64,000 bases of DNA from positions 233,512-297,511 of the forward strand of contig JAUKVZ010000004.1 of NCBI GenBank assembly GCA_032355985.1, in the 5' to 3' direction. This stretch comes from Sarcodiotheca gaudichaudii (lineage: Eukaryota; Rhodophyta; Florideophyceae; Gigartinales; Solieriaceae). The position numbers and the translations under genes were made by a program. Shown here one piece after another: positions 51,111-58,875 of this stretch; the stretch's first letter is position 1, and every line of letters starts with the position of its first letter. The notes below the pieces were generated by a model. That model was given only the letters and a program-made list of their open reading frames with translations, did not search any database and was not told the DNA's origin.

Positions 51111-51339
51111 GTCGTGGATGGGGGGGCGGGGGGCGGATCCAGGCTGGCCGCGGCTGGGCCTGGCTGGTTTCGGGGGGGGGCTGTGGTGCGCCCTCTCTAT
51201 AAGGATGGGTGCGTGAAGGGCCGACAATGGGCTGCGGCCGGCGTGGCTGGGCGCGGCTGGTGGTGGCTGATTGGGGCCGGGCCTGCGGCGGCTGGGCGGA
51301 TGGGATTGGAAGTGGCTTGAAATGGGGGTTCCGGGCGAC

Positions 51340-51368
51340 TTGAGGAGGCCTGAGTCGATGGCTACATT
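51340..51368 (+). promoter_or_regulatory. putative sigma-70-type promoter for tRNA-Thr/tuf
   Basis: TTGAGG (4 of 6 to consensus), a 17-base spacer and TACATT (4 of 6), placed about 40 bases before the tRNA. It is the best-placed candidate for the tRNA-tuf-rpmG-tRNA-secE-nusG transcript. Confidence 0.4.
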
Positions 51369-51408
51369 ACGCGGCTCGCCCACGACCTCGGGGTTGGGGG
51401 TCGCCTTG

Positions 51409-51480
51409 GCCACCGTAGCTCAGTGGTAGAGCACACCCTTGGTAAGGGTGAGGTCATGGGTTCAAGTCCCATCGGTGGCT
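51409..51480 (+). tRNA. tRNA-Thr (GGT anticodon)
   Basis: The acceptor stem GCCACCG pairs with CGGTGGC. The D arm contains AGCTCAGTGGTAGAGC, the anticodon stem is CACCC/GGGTG with loop TTGGTAA (anticodon GGT), and the T arm contains GGTTCAAGTCC. CCA is not encoded; the gene ends GGTGGC plus discriminator T. It lies upstream of tuf, an arrangement also seen in other bacteria. The following 51481-51807 holds no gene; a 7-pair hairpin GACCTCG/CGAGGTC lies at 51752-51773 in the tuf leader. Confidence 0.96.
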
Positions 51481-51807
51481 TTGACGCCGCCGCCTCGTGG
51501 TTTTCCGCGTGGGGTTGGCATTGGTATCCTTGCGTCAGTCGCCGGCGCGCAAGGAGTTGGTCGGCGGGCTTCTGAGTCTGCCTGCCGATGGGTGGGTTGG
51601 CCGGTTCCGTCGGGTGTCGCATTGTTGCGGCGTTCTTCGGCGCTGCGTTCGTATGTTCGATCGCAGTTGTAATCAGGATTGAGTGTCTGGTCGGAGCGTT
51701 TGGGGACGAAGGTCGTCTTCGTCGCGCGTTTCGTTCAGGCTTTTGGCGCACGACCTCGACCGAGAACGAGGTCCTATCGACAGCTTCATGGTGGAGGTTC
51801 TGCCGAC

Positions 51808-52806
51808 ATGGCTAAGGGTGTATTTGAGAGAACCAAGCCGCACCTCAACGTTGGAACGATCGGCCACATCGATCACGGCAAGAGCACGCTGACGGCCGCA
51901 ATGTCGGCGCGTTCCGCCGCGAAGTACGGTGGTGAGGCCAAGAGTTATGCCGACGTGACGAAGGGCGGCACGGTTCGCGATTCGAGCAAGACTGTGACCA
52001 TCGCGGCGTCGCACACTGAGTATGAGACGGACAACCGTCACTACGCTCACGTCGACTGCCCCGGTCACGCCGACTTCGTGAAGAACATGATCACGGGCGC
52101 TGCGCAGATGGATGCGGCGATCCTTGTGGTTTCGGCGGCTGACGGCCCGATGCCTCAGACGCGTGAGCACGTGCTGCTCGCTCGTCAGGTGAACGTGCCT
52201 CACATCGTCGTGTTCCTGAACAAGGTCGACCTTGTTGACGATCCGGAGCTTCTGGAGCTCGTTGAGCTTGAAGTTCGCGAGTTGCTCAACAAGTACGACT
52301 TCCCGGGCGATGATCTTCCGATCATCAAGGGTCAGTCCAAGGCCGCGATGGAGAATCCGTCCGATGACGCCGCCAACGGCCCCATCGACGAGCTCTTCAA
52401 CGCGCTGGACACCTACGTTCCCGAGCCGGATCGCGAGGAGGACAAGCCCTTCCTCGTGTCCGTCGAGGACGTGTTCTCGATCAAGGGACGCGGCACGGTC
52501 GCGACCGGTCGTATCGAGCGTGGTGTCGTCAAGGTTGGTGATGCGGCTGAGATCGTCGGCCTCAACACCGCGCCGAGCAAGACGACTGTCACGGGTGTCG
52601 AGATGTTCAACAAGACGCTTGAGCAGGGTCAGGCCGGCGACAACGTCGGTGTGCTGCTTCGCGGCGTTGAGAAGGATGACATCGAGCGCGGGCAGGTCAT
52701 CTGCAAGCCGGGTTCGATCAATCCGCACACCAAGTTCAACGCTGAGGTGTACGTCCTCACGAAGGAAGAGGGTGGTCGCACCACGCCGTTCTTCAACGGC
52801 TACCGT

Positions 52807-52842
<36 letters not shown>

Positions 52843-53010
52843 TCGGTCAAGCTTCTCGGCGGCACGGAGATGTGCATGCCGGGCGACAACGTTGAGATGG
52901 AAGTCGATCTTGGCGACAAGCCGATCGCGATGGAAGAAGGCCTTCGCTTCGCCATTCGTGAGGGCGGCCGCACGGTTGGCTCCGGCGTTGTGACGAAGAT
53001 CCTCGAATAG
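51808..53010 (+). CDS. tuf: translation elongation factor Tu with a divergent switch I
   Basis: A protein of 400 residues, full length. The start at 51808 gives [20 protein letters not shown], with GGAGG 10 bases upstream; a longer open frame exists but lacks support. EF-Tu carries aminoacyl-tRNA to the ribosome as a GTPase. Retained are the P-loop GHIDHGKST (19-27), DCPGHAD (83-89, catalytic His 87), NKVD (138-141) and domains 2 and 3 ([34 protein letters not shown]). Unusual are Ser at the magnesium-ligand position after the P-loop Lys, and switch I, residues ~44-66, which reads [20 protein letters not shown] and then TIA instead of the EEKxRGITI block. The G5 element is GQSK in place of GSALK. 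It heads a cluster with rpmG, secE and nusG, so it is the housekeeping-position tuf. Confidence 0.97.
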
Positions 53011-53131
53011 GATCGCTCCCGCTTTGTGCGGGATTGCAATTGATATCCACCGCGGAGTCGGCGAAAGCCGGCTCGGCGGCTTTTACGAAGAGGTTTGGGC
53101 CATCCGGCCAACGCAGAAGAGGACGTGAGTC

Positions 53132-53314
53132 ATGGCCAAGAAAAAGGGTGACGCCCGCGAGTACGTGTGGCTGCAGTGCACCGAGTCGAAGGATTTGAAT
53201 TACCGCACGCAGGTGAACGTCAAGGGCGGCCTTCCTGAGAAGATGAAGGACGGCCTGATGAAGTATTCGCCTCGTCTGCGGAAGCACACGCTGCATAAGA
53301 TCAAGAGAAAGTGA
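53132..53314 (+). CDS. rpmG: 50S ribosomal protein L33, cysteine-poor form
   Basis: A protein of 60 residues, starting MAKKKGDAREYVWLQCTESK and ending RLRKHTLHKIKRK, the L33 ending. GAGG sits about 9 bases before the ATG. L33 binds 23S rRNA near the E site. Zinc-binding forms carry two CxxC pairs; here only the first Cys of the first pair survives (CTES), and the second pair is replaced by SPRL, so no zinc ribbon can form. The position between tuf and tRNA-Trp/secE is the standard one. It is slightly longer than typical L33 (about 50-55 residues). Confidence 0.92.
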   Translation: MAKKKGDAREYVWLQCTESKDLNYRTQVNVKGGLPEKMKDGLMKYSPRLRKHTLHKIKRK

Positions 53315-53362
53315 CGCATTCTCCATGCGACGCCGGGAGCGGCGCAGTGGATTGCGGATCGA

Positions 53363-53436
53363 ACGCCGGTAGCTCAATTTGGTAGAGCAGCGGATTCCAA
53401 ATCCGCAGGTTGAGTGTTCGAGTCACTCCCGGCGTG
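53363..53436 (+). tRNA. tRNA-Trp (CCA anticodon)
   Basis: The acceptor stem ACGCCGG pairs with CCGGCGT. The D arm contains AGCTCAATTTGGTAGAGC, the anticodon stem is GCGGA/TCCGC with loop TTCCAAA (anticodon CCA), and the T arm contains GTTCGAGTC. It lies between rpmG and secE, as in many bacteria. CCA is not encoded. Confidence 0.96.
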
Positions 53437-53490
53437 TTCAAGAGCCTTTGAAATCTCCAAGCGGCGGCCCGGTCGCCGAGCGAGTCTGAC

Positions 53491-53898
53491 ATGTCATTCG
53501 GAATTTATAAGCAGGGTCAGGGCTACTGGACGCGCGTGATGTCGGCTGCCGGCGCGGGCGTGCTTGGTCTGGCCGGAGCGAACTGGGCGTTTCAGCAGCT
53601 CAGTCAGGTCGATGTGTCGTTCCAGCGCGAGTACCTGCAGGCGGGCGCCGCGGCGCTTGTGACGATCGTGGTGGCGCTGGCCATCTATTACTACATCGGC
53701 GTCAAGCGCAGGACCGTGGATTTTCTGGTCGCCACCGAAGGCGAGATGCAGAAGGTCAACTGGTCGAGCAAGCGCGAAGTGATCGGCTCGACGTGGGTGG
53801 TCATCGCGGTGAGCGTGATCATCTCGGTTGTGCTCGGCGTCACTGATCTGATCTTCTCCTGGTTCTTCATTCTGATCCGGGTGCTTGAGGTCGGTTGA
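53491..53898 (+). CDS. secE: preprotein translocase subunit SecE, N-terminally extended
   Basis: A protein of 135 residues. The conserved SecE core is in the C-terminal half: FLVATEGEMQKVNWSSKREV (amphipathic cytoplasmic helix with the W/P-S-R/K-E pattern), then the main membrane helix (~98-122). Two further hydrophobic segments (about 16-38 and 48-68) lie upstream, giving a three-helix form rather than the single-helix minimal form. SecE clamps SecY in the Sec translocon, which must export the many signal-peptide proteins encoded in this window. Directly upstream of nusG. Confidence 0.93.
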   Translation: MSFGIYKQGQGYWTRVMSAAGAGVLGLAGANWAFQQLSQVDVSFQREYLQAGAAALVTIVVALAIYYYIGVKRRTVDFLVATEGEMQKVNWSSKREVIGSTWVVIAVSVIISVVLGVTDLIFSWFFILIRVLEVG

Positions 53899-54011
53899 GC
53901 CTGCTGCGCTGCGGCGCGCACGTGTACGTTTCTTCATCCGAATCCAGCTGCGCCCAGGCGCGCGGCCTTCTTCAGCGCAACACCCAGCCATCGGCAAGGT
54001 GCAATTAAGCC

Positions 54012-54695
54012 ATGACCAACGACACAGCCTCCACACCCGACAGCAGCCAGAGCAAGCCGCCCGCAGGCGCGCCGCTTGATGGACGTCTCAACGAGCGCAC
54101 CGACATGATCGGCGGCGACGATGAGCCGATCACACAGGAAGGCATGAACTGGTTCGTCCTTCGCGTCGCCTCCAACAAGGAGTCGCACGTGCGCGAGACG
54201 CTTCTGCGCAAGGTGCAGATCGAAGGCATGACGCATCTCGTCGGACGCATTCTCGTTCCGACGGAGAAGACCAAGACGATCAAGGGCGGCAAGCAGCGCA
54301 TCACCGAGACGAAGCTCTATCCGGGCTACGTCTTCGTTGAGATGCAGCTGGAGGACGATGGCCGCATCCCGCAGGATGTGTTCTTCCTGATCAAGGAGAC
54401 GACGGGCGTTGGCGATTTCGTCGGCGCGGCGGGTCGTCCCACGGCGATGGCGCCGCATGAGATCGAGAAGATGCTGCTTGATAGCCGCAAGCCCGAGGAA
54501 CTGCCGACGGTTCGGATGGTCTTCGAAAAGGGCGATCAGGTCATCATCCGCGAGGGTCCGTTCGAGAACTACGAGGGCACGGTGGACGAGCTGCAGCCTG
54601 ACAAGGGCGTGGTTCGCGTTCTGGTGACGATCTTCGGCCGCCAGGCGCCCATCGATCTCGAAGAGTGGCAGATCTCCAAGCCCGACGAGGCCTGA
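54012..54695 (+). CDS. nusG: transcription termination/antitermination factor NusG
   Basis: A protein of 227 residues with a ~45-residue polar N-terminal extension. The NGN domain starts NWFVLRVASNKESHVRETLL and contains YPGYVFVEMQLED; the C-terminal KOW domain contains FEKGDQVIIREGPFENYEGT and VLVTIFGRQAPIDLEEWQI. NusG binds RNA polymerase and couples it to Rho or the ribosome. AAGGTG lies about 12 bases before the ATG. The usual downstream ribosomal genes rplK-rplA-rplJ-rplL do not follow; a glycosyltransferase does. Confidence 0.95.
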   Translation: MTNDTASTPDSSQSKPPAGAPLDGRLNERTDMIGGDDEPITQEGMNWFVLRVASNKESHVRETLLRKVQIEGMTHLVGRILVPTEKTKTIKGGKQRITETKLYPGYVFVEMQLEDDGRIPQDVFFLIKETTGVGDFVGAAGRPTAMAPHEIEKMLLDSRKPEELPTVRMVFEKGDQVIIREGPFENYEGTVDELQPDKGVVRVLVTIFGRQAPIDLEEWQISKPDEA

Positions 54696-54753
54696 TCGGA
54701 ATCGGCGAAACCGAAGGTGTGTCTCACGCGAATCCTCAGCAGGAGGCCGCGGC

Positions 54754-55503
54754 ATGATCTCCTTCATCGTTCCGGCACATAACGAAGACCTGTGGATCGG
54801 CGCCTGCGCCGATTCGATTCAGCGCGCAGCGCGTGATGTGGGCGTCGAGCACGAGACGATCGTCGTGGCGGATGCCTGCACGGATCGCACGGCTTCCATC
54901 GCGCAGGAGAAGGGGGCGCGCGTCGTTGAGGTGGATGTGCGCCAGATCTCGAAGGTGCGCAACGCCGGCGCGAAGGCCGCGACGTTTGATCGATTCATCT
55001 TCGTCGATGGCGACACGGTGATTTCAGCGGATGTGCTGCGCTCGGTGATCAGGGCGTTTGATGGCGGCGCGATCGGCGGCGGGGCGGGTGTGCGTTTTGA
55101 TGGGCCGATTCCCATGTATGCGCGCGTGCTGTTGAAGCTGCTGGTGTGGAGTTTTCGCACGTTTCGGATTGCCGCGGGTTGTTTCGTTTTTTGCACGCGC
55201 CGGGGCTTTGACGCCGTGGGCGGGTTTGACGAGACGATTTACGCGAGCGAAGAGGCGATCTTCAGCGCCGCCTTAAAAAAGCATGGAAGGTTCGTCGTGG
55301 TGAGGGAGTGCGTGCTGACCAGCGGGCGCAAGCTGCGGACGCACAAGGCGCGGGAGCTTTTCGGCGTGATCTTTCGGGAGATGCCGGTGCGGCCATCACG
55401 TCGATTCACGCGGCCGGAGCGGCTGGATGTGTGGTACGGCGATCGGCGGCATGACCCACATGATGCGCAGCGGGACGGCCCCGGCGTATCATCCGCTTCA
55501 TGA
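54754..55503 (+). CDS. glycosyltransferase family 2 protein
   Basis: A protein of 249 residues with AGGAGG 8 bases before the ATG. A GT-A fold is indicated by MISFIVPAHNEDLWIGAC, VVADACTDRT (nucleotide-sugar Asp), FIFVDGDTVIS (DxD metal motif) and GGFDETIYASEEAIFS (the ED acceptor-side motif). It has one central hydrophobic patch but no clear membrane anchor. The donor and acceptor cannot be told. Its end overlaps the start of rdgB as ATGA, so the two genes are likely coupled although unrelated in function. Confidence 0.85.
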   Translation: MISFIVPAHNEDLWIGACADSIQRAARDVGVEHETIVVADACTDRTASIAQEKGARVVEVDVRQISKVRNAGAKAATFDRFIFVDGDTVISADVLRSVIRAFDGGAIGGGAGVRFDGPIPMYARVLLKLLVWSFRTFRIAAGCFVFCTRRGFDAVGGFDETIYASEEAIFSAALKKHGRFVVVRECVLTSGRKLRTHKARELFGVIFREMPVRPSRRFTRPERLDVWYGDRRHDPHDAQRDGPGVSSAS

Positions 55504-56132
55504 CTACCGAACTGCTCGTCGCCACCGGCAATCCGCACAAGATCGAAGAGATCGAGGCGATTCTCGCGCCGCTGGGCGTGCGCGTGATCGGCCTGGCTGA
55601 TATCGAAGGGGGCGCCGATCTGCCGGAGCCTGTTGAGGATGGCGAGACGTTTGAAGCCAACGCGCGCAAGAAGGCGATTGGCTATGCGCAGATGACGGGG
55701 CGCATCTGTCTTGCGGATGATTCGGGACTGGAGGTTGATGCGCTGAATGGCGCGCCGGGTGTGTATTCGGCGCGGTATGCCGAAGAGGGCGTCGATCTGC
55801 CGCGGGCTGAGCGGGATCAGCTGAATAACGCGAAGCTGCTGCGCGAGTTGGCGAATATTCCTGATGAGCAGCGTTCGGCGCGGTTTGTGTGTGTGATGAG
55901 TCTTGCTTCGCCGGATGGTGAGGAGCTTGCGGCCAGCCGCGGGCATTTTGAGGGGCGCATCGGCCACGCGGCGCGTGGGGAGCATGGGTTCGGGTATGAC
56001 CCGCTGCTGGTGCTGGATGATGGGCGCACGAGTGCGGAGTTGCCGCCGGCGGAGAAGAATGCGCGAAGCCATCGAGGCGAGGCGACGCGGCTGATGGCGG
56101 AGAAGCTGACGGCCGCGATAAGCGGGATGTAG
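55500..56132 (+). CDS. rdgB: XTP/dITP pyrophosphatase (RdgB/Ham1)
   Basis: A protein of 210 residues. Family motifs are LLVATGNPHKIEEIEAIL (the S/T-x-N-x-x-K substrate loop), GRICLADDSGLEVDALNGAPG followed by VYSARYA, HGFGYDPLLVLDDGRTSAEL, and EKNARSHRGEA. The enzyme removes non-canonical purine nucleotides (ITP, dITP, XTP) as monophosphates to protect DNA and RNA. The start overlaps the glycosyltransferase stop by 4 bases. Length is normal. Confidence 0.95.
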   Translation: MTTELLVATGNPHKIEEIEAILAPLGVRVIGLADIEGGADLPEPVEDGETFEANARKKAIGYAQMTGRICLADDSGLEVDALNGAPGVYSARYAEEGVDLPRAERDQLNNAKLLRELANIPDEQRSARFVCVMSLASPDGEELAASRGHFEGRIGHAARGEHGFGYDPLLVLDDGRTSAELPPAEKNARSHRGEATRLMAEKLTAAISGM

Positions 56133-56170
56133 GCGCCGCCTCTGCTACACTTTCGGCCCTCTCTCACCCC

Positions 56171-58840
56171 ATGGCTGGCTCACCTCAACAGATCGGTCAG
56201 TACACCATCGAACGCGAGATTGGTCGCGGCGGGATGGGCGTTGTCTATCTGGCGCATGATCCGCGCCTGGGCCGGCAGGTCGCGATCAAGGCGCTGCCGG
56301 AAGAGGTGGCGCAGGATCCCGAGCGGCTGGCGCGCTTCGAGCGCGAGGCGCGGGCGCTGGCGCAGCTGCAGCATCCGAACCTTGCCGGGATCTACGGCAT
56401 CGAGGAGGCCGATGGCGGGCGCTATCTCGTGCTCGAGTATGTCGAGGGTGAGACGCTCTCTGAGATCATCGATCGCGGGCCGCTGCCACTGGATGATGCG
56501 CTGGACTGGTGCAGCCAGATCGCGGCGGGCGTGGCGTCGGCGCATGATGGCGGCGTCATTCATCGCGATCTGAAGCCGGACAACATCAAGATCACGCCGG
56601 ACGGCAAGGCGAAGGTGCTGGACTTTGGTCTGGCCAAGGCGAGCGAGACGAGCTCTTCGACATCACATTCGGGCAGCATGAGCCCGACGCTGACGACGCC
56701 GCGTGGCGATGGTCAGAGTCAGACGATTCCCGGCGCGATCATGGGCACGGCGCCTTACATGAGTCCGGAGCAGGCGCGCGGGCGCAGGCTTGATCGGCGC
56801 AGCGATGTGTGGAGCTTCGGCTGCATGCTGTATGAGTGCCTGACGGGCGCGCGGCTGTTTGCCGGTGAATCCGCGACGGATTCGATGGGCGCGATTCTGC
56901 ACAAGGAAATCAGCTTCGAACTGCTGCCGCAGACGACGCCGGCGCGCGTGCGCGAGCTGCTGGCGCGGATGCTGGAGCGCGACAAGGACAGGCGCCTCCG
57001 CGATCTCGGCGATGCGATGCTCGAACTGGAAGCGGCAAGGCGTGATCCGGGCGAGGCGATCGGCGCGAGCGAAAAGAAGAAGAGCGGCGGCGTCGGATGG
57101 GCGGCTGTCCTGATGCTTGTGCTGCTTGCAGGCGCGATCGGCGCGGGGGCGATGTGGTTCAGTCGCGGCGATGAATCGGCTTCGAAGCTTCCGTCGTTCA
57201 CGATCACGCAGCTCACTGATGGCGCGGAGACCGAATCATGGCCTTCGCTGACGCCGGATGGGCAGACGATCGTGTATGCCGCCCGGAGTCAGGGTGGAGT
57301 GGGACACATCTATCGGCGACGTGTCGGCGGGTTCAACGCGACGGATCTCACGCCGGACGCCACGGAAGACTGCTTTATGCCGTCGCTTTCACCGGATGGG
57401 CAGCGAATCGCGTTTTGTTCGGAGCGCGATGGGGGCGGGCTGTTTGTCATGGGCGCGACTGGTGAATCGCCGCGACGTCTGACGGATCAGGGATTCGATC
57501 CGGATTGGTCGCCGGATCAGACGAAACTTGTCTTTGCGACGGAAGGCATCATCACGCCCTCGGCGCGACTTTCGATTAGTGAGCTCTGGACCGTCGATGT
57601 GCAGAGCGGTGAGATGAAGCGCATTTATGAAGGTGATGCGGTGCAGCCGCGATGGTCACCCTCTGGCGCGCGCATCGCATACTGGCGCGTTCAAAGATCC
57701 GGCCAGCGCGACATCTACACGATCAATGCCGATGGAAGCGATCCAGTGGCGCTGATGCAGGATGCGCCGACGGATTGGAATCCGACGTGGTCACCCGATG
57801 GCAAGTGGATCTACTTCTGCAGCGATCGCGGCGGCCGTATGGCCATCTGGCGCATCGGCGTCGACGAAGCGAGCGGGCGGGCGACGACGGCGCCTGAGAA
57901 GATCACGACAAGCACGCGCGCAGCAGCGGGGTATCTGGCGTTCTCCGAAGATGGCAGGCGTCTTGTGTTCAACTCGACCACGACGAATGTCGAACTGATT
58001 CGTCTGGATCTGGATCCTGAGACGTTTCTTCCGACGGGTCCGCCGACGGAACTGACGCCATTCGCTTCCAACGCGATCCAGCCTTCGATTTCGCCGGATG
58101 GCAGGTTCATTTCGTACAGCAGCAATGGCGAGCCGCAGGAAGACCTGTTCATCATCTCCAGCGACGGATCGACGCGCCGTCGCGTGACAAATGATGCGCC
58201 GAAGGATCGCGGGTCCAAGTGGATCCCGGGCGAAGACCGTCTTTTGTTTTACTCTGATCGCGAAGGCAAATATCGCCTCTGGAGTGTGCGGACTGATGGA
58301 GGCGATCTGAAACTCGTCGCTGAGGAGGATCAGTCGCTCAATATGCCAAGGCCCTCCCGCGATGGCCGGTATCTCGCCGCCAGTTCCAGCACGCGCGAAT
58401 CGTTCGTTTTTCGCCGCAATGAAGAGGGCGCATTTGACCGGGTGACTGATGTGCCGCAGCCGCCGGGCACGAGCCAGTTCTTTCCGCTGGACTGGGCGCC
58501 TTCGGGAGCGAAGTTGCTGGTCGCCTCGATCCAGGATGACACCGGACTATTCATGGTCTGGATGTTTGATGTCGAGTCAGGCGCTTACGAAATTGTCGAA
58601 GAGGACTACGGCGATTCGTCGTTTGCGCAGTTCGTCGGGTCCGACCGAATGTTGATGATCTCAACATCCTCGAGCATCGTCTTGTGGAATCGAGACACCG
58701 GTGAGCGCCAAGTGATCTACGAGTTCCCGCAATCGGACTCCGGCGCTGCGGAATTCGACGTCGCGCCGGATGGCACGTGGATGTGCATCAATGTGATCAA
58801 CAGAGAATCGGACTTGTGGATGATTGAGTTTGAGGAGTAG
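56171..58840 (+). CDS. serine/threonine protein kinase with PD40/TolB-like propeller, copy 1
   Basis: A protein of 889 residues. The kinase domain (~10-290) has glycine loop GRGGMGVVY, VAIK (Lys 40), HRDLKPDN (catalytic Asp 133), DFG (151-153) and GTAPYMSPEQARGR. One membrane helix is at ~309-330. The extracytoplasmic part carries TolB-like PD40 repeats (LTPDGQTIVYAA, LSPDGQRIAFCSERDGG, WSPDGKWIYFCSDRGG, ISPDGRFISYSS). It is probably a receptor-like kinase sensing an external ligand. No clear Shine-Dalgarno sequence precedes the ATG. The next gene is a close tandem copy. Confidence 0.93.
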   Translation: MAGSPQQIGQYTIEREIGRGGMGVVYLAHDPRLGRQVAIKALPEEVAQDPERLARFEREARALAQLQHPNLAGIYGIEEADGGRYLVLEYVEGETLSEIIDRGPLPLDDALDWCSQIAAGVASAHDGGVIHRDLKPDNIKITPDGKAKVLDFGLAKASETSSSTSHSGSMSPTLTTPRGDGQSQTIPGAIMGTAPYMSPEQARGRRLDRRSDVWSFGCMLYECLTGARLFAGESATDSMGAILHKEISFELLPQTTPARVRELLARMLERDKDRRLRDLGDAMLELEAARRDPGEAIGASEKKKSGGVGWAAVLMLVLLAGAIGAGAMWFSRGDESASKLPSFTITQLTDGAETESWPSLTPDGQTIVYAARSQGGVGHIYRRRVGGFNATDLTPDATEDCFMPSLSPDGQRIAFCSERDGGGLFVMGATGESPRRLTDQGFDPDWSPDQTKLVFATEGIITPSARLSISELWTVDVQSGEMKRIYEGDAVQPRWSPSGARIAYWRVQRSGQRDIYTINADGSDPVALMQDAPTDWNPTWSPDGKWIYFCSDRGGRMAIWRIGVDEASGRATTAPEKITTSTRAAAGYLAFSEDGRRLVFNSTTTNVELIRLDLDPETFLPTGPPTELTPFASNAIQPSISPDGRFISYSSNGEPQEDLFIISSDGSTRRRVTNDAPKDRGSKWIPGEDRLLFYSDREGKYRLWSVRTDGGDLKLVAEEDQSLNMPRPSRDGRYLAASSSTRESFVFRRNEEGAFDRVTDVPQPPGTSQFFPLDWAPSGAKLLVASIQDDTGLFMVWMFDVESGAYEIVEEDYGDSSFAQFVGSDRMLMISTSSSIVLWNRDTGERQVIYEFPQSDSGAAEFDVAPDGTWMCINVINRESDLWMIEFEE

Positions 58841-58875
58841 GGCGACGCCTGTACGAGCGGCTTTCAGGGTTCTTC

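Noticed and set aside
51679-51807. N-terminal extension of EF-Tu by 43 residues in the open frame
   Set aside because: The extension is Arg-rich and unlike any EF-Tu; the internal ATG at 51808 has a Shine-Dalgarno sequence and gives the standard N-terminus and length.
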